The notes below the pieces were generated by a model. That model ran no database searches. It was not told the origin of the DNA and saw only the letters and a list, made by a program, of their open reading frames with translations. A program made the position numbers and the translations under genes. Below are positions 17,396-25,857 of a DNA stretch of 64,000 bases, one piece after another. The stretch is taken from contig NZ_JAYEZO010000001.1 in the NCBI RefSeq assembly GCF_037031285.1, positions 1,736,001 to 1,800,000 on the forward strand, given 5' to 3'. The stretch is from Halobellus sp. LT62 (GTDB lineage Archaea > Halobacteriota > Halobacteria > Halobacteriales > Haloferacaceae). The number at the start of each line of letters is the position of its first letter. The first letter of the stretch is position 1.

Positions 17396-17602
17396 TTAGG
17401 GCGCGTTGCTCGTCGGCCATCGGATCCCCGCGCTGGCCTCCTTCTCCTCTGTCTCCGTCCGCATCGCAGCCTCGCCGACCGCCAGTTCGGTACGGGTGAG
17501 ACAGTTGAGACAACCGTGAACCGTGTTGTCCAAGCCGAACACCCGAACGAACTGTTTGCTGACGGCCGCACCGCACCGTTCACACTGCCGGTTCGTGTCC
17601 AT
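17396..17602 (-). CDS. DUF7563-type small zinc-finger-like protein
   Basis: 68 residues from MDTNRQCERCGAAVSKQFVRVF onward, with two CxxC pairs (CERC and CLNC) 27 residues apart that could bind one zinc ion. This matches the small haloarchaeal DUF7563 group. An ATG seven codons upstream (17623) and a GTG at 17629 are also possible starts. The C-terminal 25 residues after the finger look poorly constrained. Function unknown; proteins of this size with a zinc ribbon often bind nucleic acid or another protein. Confidence 0.68.
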   Translation of the reverse strand: MDTNRQCERCGAAVSKQFVRVFGLDNTVHGCLNCLTRTELAVGEAAMRTETEEKEASAGIRWPTSNAP

Positions 17603-17623
17603 CGTGTACCTTCGATCTGGCAT

Positions 17624-18061
17624 ACACACCCCGATTGCCGAATATGGTCTTGGTTATGTGGGAGGTAATAGAACGGCCGATTGTTCACAGAGGAGTACCG
17701 AAGGGCACACCCCGAGAGTGTGGTACCGCCCCCGCGAGAACTGTTCACACGGATCCTTTCGGACAGTACGGGGGGAAATCGTCCGTAGTAGGTGTCGGCA
17801 ACCACGGTCTAACGGGGTGATAACGAAGGCAGTGGGGGATGTGGTTCCGAACGCCCGGAGCGCCCGACGGTCACCCCCCCACCCCCCTTCACTGGCCCCC
17901 ACACGATGCGTCGGGTTCTCGGGCAATTTTTCGGCCACCGGTCAGTACCCACCGAACACGCATCCATACGCGAGCGACGGCCAAACCCGTGAGTACGAAT
18001 CTCTCTGACGAATCCGCAAAGACGAATCCACAATAAGCCGAAACGAAACTGACCGAGAGCC
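17624..18061. other. Intergenic region without a clear gene
   Basis: About 440 bp, including a C-rich run near 17873-17888. Open frames here are short shadows with no family resemblance. I see no RNA gene or clear promoter. Confidence 0.45.
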
Positions 18062-19255
18062 TCAGGAACCGGGACCGAGGAGACGCGGTGCGTTCGTTGA
18101 GGGCATCGAAGCGGGCGTCGTTCCCGCGACGAACGTCTCTGACCCCGCGACTAGGGCGCGCGACACCGTCGGCGGCGACGCCGGATCGACGACGATTACG
18201 TCGGCGCGCGCACCGGTTTCGAGTCGCCCTCGATTGTCGAGCCCGACCGCGTCGGCCGGGTTCCTCGTCACTCGGTTCACCCGCTCGTAAAGCGGTTCAC
18301 CCGTGTCAGTGAGAGCCGCTGCGAGGAGCGACGGCGGGTGGTAGTCGGCACAGAGAACGTCGACGAGACCCTCGTCGATCGCCTCGCGAGCCGAGAGGTT
18401 ATCCCAGAGGCTCCCGCCGCGAACGAGGTTGGGGGCACCCATCGCGATACCGATGCCTCGGTTCGCGGCGCGTCGCGCGGCCGCGAGAGTCAGCGGGTAC
18501 TCGCTGATCGAGACACCGCACGCGGCCATCCGGTCGACGGTCGCCGCGCTCTCGTCGTCGTGCGACGCGAGCGGAACGCCGAGACGGTCCGCCAGCGTCG
18601 CCATACGCTCGACAAGGTCGTCGCGTTCCGATTGTGAGAACGACCTTCTCTCGGTGGCGGCCCGAGCGACGGTATCAGCCGACCACCCGCGGTTCTCTCC
18701 GTAGTGTTGCTCGAACTGCTCGCGATCGAACTGCCCCTCCTCGGGCGCGTGGTGCATCACTGAGAGGAGGTCCACGGAGACGTCCGAAGCCAGCCGCTCG
18801 ACCGCCTCCACGCTCCGTTCGACCAGTTCGCATCGAGCGTGAAACCGGTTGTCGGCGATCGTGTACGACGCCGAGTCGATCTCGCGGGCGATGGCCGCCG
18901 CGTCATCGAGCGACCGGGCGTCGTCGGGAGCGTCCTCGAAGGCGACGGCGTGAAACTTGGTCGTCACACCGTTGAACAGGTTCGTTCGATCCGCCGACGC
19001 GAGAGCGGTTTGGGCGTCGACCGGGGCGTCAGACCGCGGGTACAGGTGGCTCTCGATGTCGTCTCCGTGGAGATCGACGAGTCCCGGCAGGACGAGCTGT
19101 CCGTCGACGTCGATCGATCTCACACCCGCCATCGATCGGGGTGTCGTCTCTCCGACGTGCGTGATCTGGCCGTTCGCGACCACCACGCGACCGCCTTCGA
19201 TGGTGCGCGTCGGTGTGACGACTCGGCCGTTTTTGAGCTCTATCGGTCGGGTCAT
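18062..19255 (-). CDS. phnM: PhnM-like phosphonate-pathway amidohydrolase (alpha-D-ribose 1-methylphosphonate 5-triphosphate diphosphatase family)
   Basis: 397 residues of the amidohydrolase superfamily, PhnM branch. Seen: metal-binding GLVDLHGDDIESHLYPR near residue 55, LLSVMHHAPEEGQF, LASHDDES, EYPLTLAAARRA, and VLCADYHPPSLLAAA with the late catalytic Asp. Canonical PhnM splits pyrophosphate from ribosyl-phosphonate triphosphate before C-P lyase acts. No other phn gene is visible in the window, so the substrate may differ. The ATG at 19255 overlaps the stop of a 35-codon ORF (ATGA), and a TAACAAAGCC box precedes that ORF. Confidence 0.85.
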   Translation of the reverse strand: MTRPIELKNGRVVTPTRTIEGGRVVVANGQITHVGETTPRSMAGVRSIDVDGQLVLPGLVDLHGDDIESHLYPRSDAPVDAQTALASADRTNLFNGVTTKFHAVAFEDAPDDARSLDDAAAIAREIDSASYTIADNRFHARCELVERSVEAVERLASDVSVDLLSVMHHAPEEGQFDREQFEQHYGENRGWSADTVARAATERRSFSQSERDDLVERMATLADRLGVPLASHDDESAATVDRMAACGVSISEYPLTLAAARRAANRGIGIAMGAPNLVRGGSLWDNLSAREAIDEGLVDVLCADYHPPSLLAAALTDTGEPLYERVNRVTRNPADAVGLDNRGRLETGARADVIVVDPASPPTVSRALVAGSETFVAGTTPASMPSTNAPRLLGPGS

Positions 19256-19359
19256 CGAATCCGAACTGACCCCCGGACAACCCGCGGTGACGAACGTAAT
19301 TCGGCCCGGTTTAACAGTAGATGACTCTGTCTCGCGGTACTAATTGGAGCGTGCGACAT
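19252..19359 (-). CDS. Short leader ORF translationally coupled to the phnM-like gene
   Basis: 35 codons plus TGA, too short for a normal ORF scan. I translated it by hand: it starts MSHAPISTARQSHLLLNR. Its ATG lies exactly 28.5 bp below the centre of a TAACAAAGCC box, the same spacing as at 1981 and 7098, so a leaderless mRNA would begin with this ORF. Its TGA overlaps the phnM-like ATG in an ATGA. The peptide is basic rather than acidic and resembles no family I know, so it may serve only to bring ribosomes to the next gene. Confidence 0.4.
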   Translation of the reverse strand: MSHAPISTARQSHLLLNRAELRSSPRVVRGSVRIR

Positions 19360-19382
19360 ACTTCGAACCGACGAGGAAATAC

Positions 19383-19392
19383 GGCTTTGTTA
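19383..19392 (-). promoter_or_regulatory. TAACAAAGCC box upstream of the phnM leader ORF
   Basis: Exact 10-mer on the minus strand, centred 28.5 bp before the ATG at 19359 and about 130 bp before the phnM-like start. This copy lies outside the glycan genes, so the element is not glycan-specific. Confidence 0.45.
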
Positions 19393-19636
19393 ATCACCGT
19401 ACGGGTTCTGACTGCGGGAAGTCCGTCGTGGTAGTAGGTTACTACCCGAAGAAAGAAAGAGTGAGGATAGGCGAGATATATAATATAAATTTATATGTAA
19501 TATTGATTTGGTAAATAAAACAATAAATAGTCAAAGATCTAATAAACGACGATTATACCCTATTCTTCTTATTTTTAAATGTTGGAGATCTTATTTATAC
19601 AGTTAAAATTATTATTTCATATGAATCATCGGAAGG
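19393..19636. other. AT-rich intergenic block
   Basis: About 240 bp downstream of the monooxygenase and upstream of the phnM promoter. The part from 19470 to 19620 is very AT-rich with long A/T runs. It may hold a terminator for the monooxygenase operon, but I see no clear hairpin. No gene. Confidence 0.45.
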
Positions 19637-21727
19637 CTACTGATCCGGAACCCGCCGGGGGAAGAGACACAGATCCGCCCGGCCGGTCGCAACGAGCGTG
19701 TTCACTTTGTCGACGGACGTCGTCGGCGCAGTCGCGATCGTGGAAATCCCGGTTTCGTTGCGGAGATCGTCACTGAAATCGCTCGGACCCGATTGATCGA
19801 GGGCACGCGAGCCACGCTGCGCGTCGACGGGGGCGACCACATCACAGCCGACCGTCGCGAGTCGATCTGCGATTTCGAACGCATCCGTCATCGATATTCC
19901 CGTTGGTTCCGCCCCAGAAACAGGGATCGTGACGCCCAAGGCGTTCGAATCGGGCCACGACTGAGAGACTGCTGAAACGACGTCTCGGAGGAGTTCAGTG
20001 CGGTCGTCGAGCGACCCTTCGAGAGCGAGGAGATCGCCGAACAGCGAATCGGTACCGCCGTCGATCTGGAGGTACTCGAATCCAGCGTCGGCCGCCCGCC
20101 GCGCTGCATCCGAGAAGTTCTCGACGACCGCTTCGCGCTGAGATGACGAGAGTGCATCCGGCGCGAACTCGGCTGGCCGAACCGGATACTCGTCGCTGAG
20201 TCGCGGAGCCCACGTCGATTCTCGTTCCTTGTATCCCCCGGATTCGAGAATTTGAGCCTCAACGCCACCGTGAGCGCCCGCGTGAAGTAACCGCGTTCCG
20301 ACGGTGACGTCCGCGGGGACGGACGCGAGGACATCGGCCCACGCGTCGGTATGTTCCTCGGTGTACAACCCCGGTGATCCGGTGGTTCGACGCGCGTCCG
20401 GAGCGACGGCGAGCGGTTCCGTGAGCACCAGTCCAGGACCGTCCGCGGCGGCGTCGGGCACCATCGACAGTTGTTGGGTGGACGGTGTGCCGTCGACCGC
20501 GGAAAATGTCGTTTCGAGCGGTCGAACGAACCGGTTTTCGAGGCGGGTGCCGCCGACATCGAGGGGTTGATACGCCGGGGGAAGCACCGAGTCGCCCGGC
20601 GTCGTCCGTGCGAACCACTCGTCGAACGCCTGCACGAACGACGGATCCCGTCGCTTCAGACTCCCGTAGGTGAGCCGACCGCTCCGCGTGAGATGGTGCA
20701 CCGCGAACTGTCGCGGGGGCAGGTCGTAGTATCGCGCGACCTTCTCGAAGTGGATTCGGCTGCGCTCCGCCGCCGAGAGAAGGTTATCGACGAACGGCCG
20801 CCTCGATGCCTCATAGGCCGAAAGCGCCCGTTCGATGTCGTCGTGAGACTCGAACGTCTCCATCAGTCCGATTGCGTCCTCCATCGCGAGCGTCGTTCCC
20901 GATCCGATCGAATAGTGGGCTGTGTGGGCCGCATCGCCGAGGAGGACCATATTGTCGTGGTGCCAGCGCTCGTTCGTCACCGTCTCGAATCGCCGCCACT
21001 GGTCCTGTTGGGACAGCAGCGAGTGTCCGCCGAGGTGGTCGGCGAACACGTCTTCGAGGTAGGAGAGGTACTCCGACTCGCTGGCCTGTTCGAGGCCGGA
21101 CCGTTCCCACGTCTCCGCGTCGCAGTCGACGATGAACGTGCTCGTCGGGCTCGGGTACGTGTGCGCACACCAGATGCCGTCGTCGTTCTCGACGAAGATG
21201 TGCGTGAGCGCCTCGAAGTCCTGCTCGGTGCCGAACCACGAAAAACGCGCTTCGCCCTCGACGATGTCGGTGCCGAACTCGTCGGCGAACGCGTCGCGCG
21301 AGCGACTGTGGATACCGTCTGCGAAGATGCAGAGGTCGGATTCAGCCGCCAGTTCCCCCGGCTCTGAGATGGTCGTCTCGAACTGGAGATCGACGCCGAC
21401 GTCCCGACAGCGATCTTGCAGCACCGTGAGCAGATCAGTCCGCATCATACTCGCGAACGTGTTGCCGCCGCAGCGATAGCGTTCGTCGCCGTAACGGATG
21501 TCGAACGGATCCCAACGCTCGAAGTTTTCGGTGATCGCTCGATGAGAGGGGGCGTCGGCCTCGGCGAGGTTCGAGATCGTTCGATCGGGGAAGACGATCC
21601 CCCAGCCGTACGTTACGCCCTGTGGATTGCGCTCGTAGACGGTGACGTCCCAGTCGGAGTGGGTCTTCTTGAGCAGGATGCTCGCGTACAGTCCGCCGGG
21701 GCCGCCACCGATGATGTTGACGTTCAT
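19637..21727 (-). CDS. Aromatic acyl-CoA monooxygenase fused to an old-yellow-enzyme-like domain
   Basis: 696 residues in two parts. Residues 1-370 form a flavin monooxygenase: GGGPGG at 7-12 and LLGDAAHTAHYSIGSGTTLA at 263-282. Residues 390-696 resemble the old-yellow-enzyme half of 2-aminobenzoyl-CoA monooxygenase/reductase and salicylyl-CoA 5-hydroxylase (FSAVDGTP, TRLLHAGAHGG, LRNETGISTIA). Those enzymes hydroxylate an aromatic CoA thioester, with or without ring reduction. Here the usual E-L-H-x-A-H-G motif of the second half is replaced by YLQIDGGTDSLF, and the protein stops about 70-80 residues early, so the reductase half may be inactive. Co-directional with a transporter and facing a CoA ligase. 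Confidence 0.87.
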   Translation of the reverse strand: MNVNIIGGGPGGLYASILLKKTHSDWDVTVYERNPQGVTYGWGIVFPDRTISNLAEADAPSHRAITENFERWDPFDIRYGDERYRCGGNTFASMMRTDLLTVLQDRCRDVGVDLQFETTISEPGELAAESDLCIFADGIHSRSRDAFADEFGTDIVEGEARFSWFGTEQDFEALTHIFVENDDGIWCAHTYPSPTSTFIVDCDAETWERSGLEQASESEYLSYLEDVFADHLGGHSLLSQQDQWRRFETVTNERWHHDNMVLLGDAAHTAHYSIGSGTTLAMEDAIGLMETFESHDDIERALSAYEASRRPFVDNLLSAAERSRIHFEKVARYYDLPPRQFAVHHLTRSGRLTYGSLKRRDPSFVQAFDEWFARTTPGDSVLPPAYQPLDVGGTRLENRFVRPLETTFSAVDGTPSTQQLSMVPDAAADGPGLVLTEPLAVAPDARRTTGSPGLYTEEHTDAWADVLASVPADVTVGTRLLHAGAHGGVEAQILESGGYKERESTWAPRLSDEYPVRPAEFAPDALSSSQREAVVENFSDAARRAADAGFEYLQIDGGTDSLFGDLLALEGSLDDRTELLRDVVSAVSQSWPDSNALGVTIPVSGAEPTGISMTDAFEIADRLATVGCDVVAPVDAQRGSRALDQSGPSDFSDDLRNETGISTIATAPTTSVDKVNTLVATGRADLCLFPRRVPDQ

Positions 21728-21803
21728 GAGAGAGTGTGTCGAATTAGGGCGCTCACAGTCGCGTTCGCGACGTGAGCGGTGGTTTCAGTATGCTGTGCAG
21801 CGG

Positions 21804-23285
21804 TTACCAGATGTTCTCGAACAGCTGTTCGTACTGTTTCACCTTATCCTTGGGGGGTTTCTCCGTGGCGTAGGCGACGAGCACCATCAGAACGATTTGG
21901 GTCACGACGAGGGGAACGAACGGCAGGAATCCGAACGTCAGACTGGCCGGAAGCAGGCCCAGTTCGAACGCCCAGATGCCGATGAATCCCCAGATCAGTC
22001 CGGCGTACGCCGCGTACTTGTTCGAGCGACGCCAGTAGAACGCCGAGCAGATGGGGAAGAACATCAACCCATAGCCGGAGAACGCGAACGTCGCGGTATC
22101 GACGATGCTGTCGCGGGTGAGCATCGCGCCAGCGAAGGCGGCGAGGAAGATGAGGATCAAGAACCCGCGTGTGTAGTAGATCTCGCGGTACTCCCCGATG
22201 TGGAAGAACTCCCGGAGGACGTCCTCGGTGAAGAACGTGCTCAAGGTGAGCACCTGTCCGTCCAGACTGGACATCAGCGCCGCGAGAATCCCCGCGAGCG
22301 CGAACCCGACGACCCACACGGGGAGCGTTTGTTGGACCAACGTCGGAAGAATGAAGTCTGGATTCGCCAAGTCCGGGAACTGCGCCACGCCCCAAAACCC
22401 CAAGAGAACCGCCGGAGTCCAGACGACGATGACCGCGATCGGGTACAGCACTGCAGTCTGCTGTAGGTTCTTCACGGAGCGGGCGGTCATATACCGCACG
22501 AACAGGTGCGGGAACATAAACGCGCCAAGGGCGACGATTAGTCCCTGTGAGAACCACGGACGGGGTTGGAACGGCGGAATACCGCCCCTGTTCAGAAGGA
22601 CTCCGTCGTTGATCTGTGCGACCGCCGCCGTGGCGCTCTCGAAGCCGCCCAACCGAGTGGGCACCCAGAAGAACATCGCGAGGAGAAAGACGATGAAGAC
22701 GGCACCTTGGAAGGCGTTCGTCCAACCGGTACCGCGCATCCCGCCCTGATAGACGTAGCCGCCGACGACGAGGAGGACGATCGCGGCACCCAACCAGTAC
22801 GGGACAACTCCGCCGGTGAGCGCCTCGAAGACGATACCGCCTCCCTGAACGCCGACGAGGATGTAAGGGATCGTCCAGATAGTGAACATCAGCATCGCTA
22901 CGAGACCGAGATACGACGCGTCCCACCGGTGATTGATGATCTGGGCGGGCGTGATGTGACCGAACTCCTTGCCGACCATCCAGATCCGGTATCCCACCGT
23001 CATCAAGAAAACGGGGAATAAGAACGCGAACAGCACGACGAAGAACCCGAACGCCCCGGCACCAGCACTGTACGCCAAACCGGGGGCACCGATCATCACG
23101 ACAGCGGTCATATTCGTCGCGAACAGCGCAGCCAGCAGGATGATCGTGCTGAAGGAGCGATCCGCCATCAGGTAATCCTCTCGCGAGGTGCCGGTCGCAC
23201 GCGCGGCCACGTGGCCGACGCCCAGCACGATGAGTAAGTACGCGGCCGTGATGCCGATAATCAGGAGATTCGAGCTCGAAACCAT
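21804..23285 (-). CDS. Sodium:solute symporter (SSS family)
   Basis: 493 residues with about 13 hydrophobic segments. It opens with SSNLLIIGITAAYLLIVLGVG and has the SSS hallmarks RATGTSREDYLMADRS and GRVGYQGGMRGTGWTNAFQG-like core (here VYQGGMRGTGWTNAFQGA). It also has LFVRYMTARSVKNLQQTA and ALMSSLDGQVLTLSTFFTEDV. It would import an organic acid or similar solute with Na+, and its place beside an aromatic acyl-CoA monooxygenase suggests an aromatic acid. Its ATG overlaps the stop of the DUF3311 gene by one base, and the monooxygenase starts 76 bp downstream, so the three are likely one transcript. Confidence 0.9.
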   Translation of the reverse strand: MVSSSNLLIIGITAAYLLIVLGVGHVAARATGTSREDYLMADRSFSTIILLAALFATNMTAVVMIGAPGLAYSAGAGAFGFFVVLFAFLFPVFLMTVGYRIWMVGKEFGHITPAQIINHRWDASYLGLVAMLMFTIWTIPYILVGVQGGGIVFEALTGGVVPYWLGAAIVLLVVGGYVYQGGMRGTGWTNAFQGAVFIVFLLAMFFWVPTRLGGFESATAAVAQINDGVLLNRGGIPPFQPRPWFSQGLIVALGAFMFPHLFVRYMTARSVKNLQQTAVLYPIAVIVVWTPAVLLGFWGVAQFPDLANPDFILPTLVQQTLPVWVVGFALAGILAALMSSLDGQVLTLSTFFTEDVLREFFHIGEYREIYYTRGFLILIFLAAFAGAMLTRDSIVDTATFAFSGYGLMFFPICSAFYWRRSNKYAAYAGLIWGFIGIWAFELGLLPASLTFGFLPFVPLVVTQIVLMVLVAYATEKPPKDKVKQYEQLFENIW

Positions 23286-23584
23286 TATTCACCACCGTTC
23301 CCGACCGTCGAGGAGTCCGTCGAAGTCGCGTCTCCGTCGATAGTCGCTTCGTGTTCGGCTGGCGGTTCGGGAGCGAGCACGTACATCACTGCGAGAATGG
23401 CGGTCCCGACTAACAGGAACGCGACGTCGTAGGCGATCTGTACGGGGATCCACCCGAAGACGAGTGCCTGTGAGTTCATCAGTCCGAGCAATTCGCTCTG
23501 ATGCAAGACGACCATCGCGAGCACCGCCCCCAGTAGGGCGATCCGCACCGGTCGCTTCGGTGTCCAAAAGCTATCGCCGATCAT
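23285..23584 (-). CDS. DUF3311 small membrane partner of the SSS symporter
   Basis: 99 residues from MIGDSFWTPKRPVRIALLGA. Two hydrophobic segments (about 14-35 and 50-75, ending LVGTAILAVMYVLAP) followed by an acidic, serine/threonine-rich tail. DUF3311 proteins are found directly upstream of sodium:solute symporters and are thought to be accessory subunits; that is what the one-base overlap with the symporter gene shows here too. A GTG five codons earlier (23599) is an alternative start. Confidence 0.82.
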   Translation of the reverse strand: MIGDSFWTPKRPVRIALLGAVLAMVVLHQSELLGLMNSQALVFGWIPVQIAYDVAFLLVGTAILAVMYVLAPEPPAEHEATIDGDATSTDSSTVGNGGE

Positions 23585-23601
23585 GATAACGATACCCACG
23601 T

Positions 23602-23624
23602 TTGAAACAAGGGTACTTGAAACT
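23602..23624. repeat. Direct repeats TTGAAAC in the divergent promoter region
   Basis: TTGAAAC occurs at 23602-23608 and 23618-23624, 16 bp apart, between the start of the transporter operon and the CoA ligase gene. The first copy is part of GTTTGAAAC. A minus-strand TATA-like CTTTATAG lies just beyond. A regulator such as one of the nearby IclR proteins could bind here; this is inference. Confidence 0.3.
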
Positions 23625-23701
23625 ATCTATAAAGTACGTTAATATTCGACCTTCGTAGCAACGAGGTGGCTGTCAGCGTTTGCGGCCGGTAACACTATAG
23701 A

Positions 23702-23707
23702 TTTATC
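23702..23707 (+). promoter_or_regulatory. TATA-like box (TTTATC) of the CoA ligase gene
   Basis: In the context CTATAGATTTATCACG, centred about 33 bp before the ATG at 23738. Confidence 0.4.
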
Positions 23708-23737
23708 ACGCTGGATTAGCTACGTGACACCGTATCA

Positions 23738-25450
23738 ATGACCGCAGGAGAGTCTACGGATACGTCCTCGTTAGCCGGATACGTCCCGTTCGACGCGCAG
23801 CGGCAGCAGTCCTACGTCGAAGAGGGATACTGGCGGAACGAGACGTTCCACGAGGTGGTCGACCGGCACGCTGAATCGACGCCTGACCAAACGGCGCTCG
23901 TCGGACCGAAGCGCGAATTGACCTACGCAGAACTCGCGAAGAACACACGACAGATTGCGGCGTATTTCCTCGGTGAACTCGGCCTCCGTCCGAACGAGCG
24001 GGTAGTGTTCCAATTGCCGAACTGTACGGAGTTCGTCGAAGCGTTCCTCGCCTGTTCGCGGATCGGCGTGATCCCGGTGATGGTTCTCCCGCGTCACCGC
24101 GAGGCGGAAGCGAACCACGTGGTGGAGTTGACTGACGCGCGTGCGTACGTCGTCGATCACGACAGGTACCCGAGCGGGTTCGACTTCGTCGATCTGGCCG
24201 ATGACGTCCGAACGTCGCACGACTGTCTCGACCACGTGATTACCGTCGTCGACGAGGAGACCGACGCTGTAGATGGGTGTGTGACGTTCAGTTCGATGCG
24301 GGACGAGCAGTGGACCGAGCGGCATAGTGAAAACGTCGCAGAGAGGACTGTCGATCCGACAGAACCCGGTGTGATGCTGCTCTCCGGCGGGACTACTGGA
24401 CTGCCGAAGGCGATTCCACGGACCCACAACGATTACGTGTTCCAGTGGGAGAAGATGGCCGAGGTCGCCGGGGTCGAAGACGACTGGGTGGCCTTTCCGA
24501 GCGTCCCGATCGGACACAACGCTTCGCTGAACTGTATCGTCGGTGCTGCGCTGTGGCGTGGGGCGACCGTCGCAGTCGAGCCAACGCTGAAGCCGGAGAG
24601 CCTGATGGCGTTCATCGAACGGGTCGGCGGTAGCTACACGCTGCCGATGCCGACGCAGATATTGGATATCTTGGATCATCCGGACGTCGACCAGTACGAT
24701 TTGACGTCGCTGAAGGTCCTCGTCAGCGGTGGACAGAAGGTCCCGCCCGCGGTCGTCGAGCAGTCGGTCGATCGTTGGGGAGTCGGGTTCTGCAACATCT
24801 TCGGGATGGCGGAGGGACCGTTAATCTGCTCTCGTCCCGACGACGCCGTCGAAATACAGGCCAACACCGTCGGGCGTCCGATCGCCCCGGAAGCCGACGA
24901 AATTCGCATCGTCGGCGGCGACCGCGAGGACGAACTCGACGCCGGAGAACCCGGCGAACTCTCCGTGCGTGGACCCGGATTCTTCACGGGCTATTTCAGA
25001 AATGAGGAGGAGAACGCCGAAAACTTCTCTGCGAACGGCTGGTTCTTTACCGAGGACGTGCTCGCGCGGCGACCCGACGGAAATCTCCAAGTGTTCGGAC
25101 GAATGAAGGACACGATCATCCGCGGCGGAGAGAACATCTACGCGCCGGGCGTCGAAGACGAACTCATCGAACACCCGAAAATCGCGAACGTGGCCATCAT
25201 CGGCGTCCCAGACGACCGTCTCGGAGAGCGTCCCGCTGCGGTCGTGGAATTGGCTGACGGCGTCGAAGAGATTACGCTCGAAGAGATATCCGCGTTCTTG
25301 GACGAGCGAGGAATCGCCGTATTCAAACGCCCCGAACGGCTGGCTACCGTGCGCTCACTCCCGCGGACGGAGGTCGGTAAAATCGAGAAGAAAGAGCTCG
25401 AAGATCGAATACTCGATCTGATCGAGTCGCCCGAATCGGACACCGAGTAG
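23738..25450 (+). CDS. Acyl-CoA synthetase/AMP ligase, aryl-acid type
   Basis: 570 residues of the adenylate-forming family. Seen: P-loop MLLSGGTTGLPKAIPRTH near residue 212, YTLPMPTQILDIL, GVGFCNIFGMAEGP (A5 motif), GWFFTEDVLARR, hinge and A8 region FGRMKDTIIRGGENIYAPGVED, and catalytic Lys548 in RTEVGKIEKKEL. The overall shape is closest to 2,3-dihydroxybenzoate-AMP ligases and 2-aminobenzoate/salicylate-CoA ligases. It would activate an aromatic acid with ATP and CoA, supplying the neighbouring acyl-CoA monooxygenase. Transcribed away from the transporter operon through a shared 150-bp region; an IclR regulator follows on the same strand. Confidence 0.88.
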   Translation: MTAGESTDTSSLAGYVPFDAQRQQSYVEEGYWRNETFHEVVDRHAESTPDQTALVGPKRELTYAELAKNTRQIAAYFLGELGLRPNERVVFQLPNCTEFVEAFLACSRIGVIPVMVLPRHREAEANHVVELTDARAYVVDHDRYPSGFDFVDLADDVRTSHDCLDHVITVVDEETDAVDGCVTFSSMRDEQWTERHSENVAERTVDPTEPGVMLLSGGTTGLPKAIPRTHNDYVFQWEKMAEVAGVEDDWVAFPSVPIGHNASLNCIVGAALWRGATVAVEPTLKPESLMAFIERVGGSYTLPMPTQILDILDHPDVDQYDLTSLKVLVSGGQKVPPAVVEQSVDRWGVGFCNIFGMAEGPLICSRPDDAVEIQANTVGRPIAPEADEIRIVGGDREDELDAGEPGELSVRGPGFFTGYFRNEEENAENFSANGWFFTEDVLARRPDGNLQVFGRMKDTIIRGGENIYAPGVEDELIEHPKIANVAIIGVPDDRLGERPAAVVELADGVEEITLEEISAFLDERGIAVFKRPERLATVRSLPRTEVGKIEKKELEDRILDLIESPESDTE

Positions 25451-25857
25451 TACCGCAGAGCGGATCGGTTGTCTCAATTTCTGTGTTCTGTAGCGCCGCA
25501 AGCGATTGGTGTAGTACCTCGAATGCGAGTTGGCGTCGTCCAGCTCGTTCAACTGGCAGACGACCGGAGCTCCTGAGAACTGGATGTGATGATGTATCAC
25601 GATGTGCAACCGACGATCCGAACAAGGCGGATATATATCTCACAGGATGCAGATAGTACGAATAGAATTGGGCTGATAGATCGAATAGTAGTGTATTTCT
25701 TCGTGTAAAAGACCACAATATCCAGATCTGACAGATATTATAAAAATTCCACGTCACGGAATATCAGCGGGAAAACCGAGGAACGGTCGTGAATGACTCG
25801 ACTGGCGTTGCACGAGGCGGAACAAATTTGTAGGAGTCGATAATAGAAGATAGCGAA
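25451..25857. promoter_or_regulatory. AT-rich intergenic region upstream of an IclR gene
   Basis: About 400 bp; 25620-25760 is AT-rich with ATATATAT and other A/T tracts. Close to the IclR start, at 25822-25831, is the 10-bp palindrome ACAAATTTGT, about 31 bp before the ATG. It could serve as both core promoter and operator for the regulator. No gene. Confidence 0.4.

Noticed and set aside
17624-18061. Possible small RNA or ORF in a 440-bp gap with a C-rich run
   Set aside because: No stable hairpin, promoter or family-like ORF could be identified by eye.
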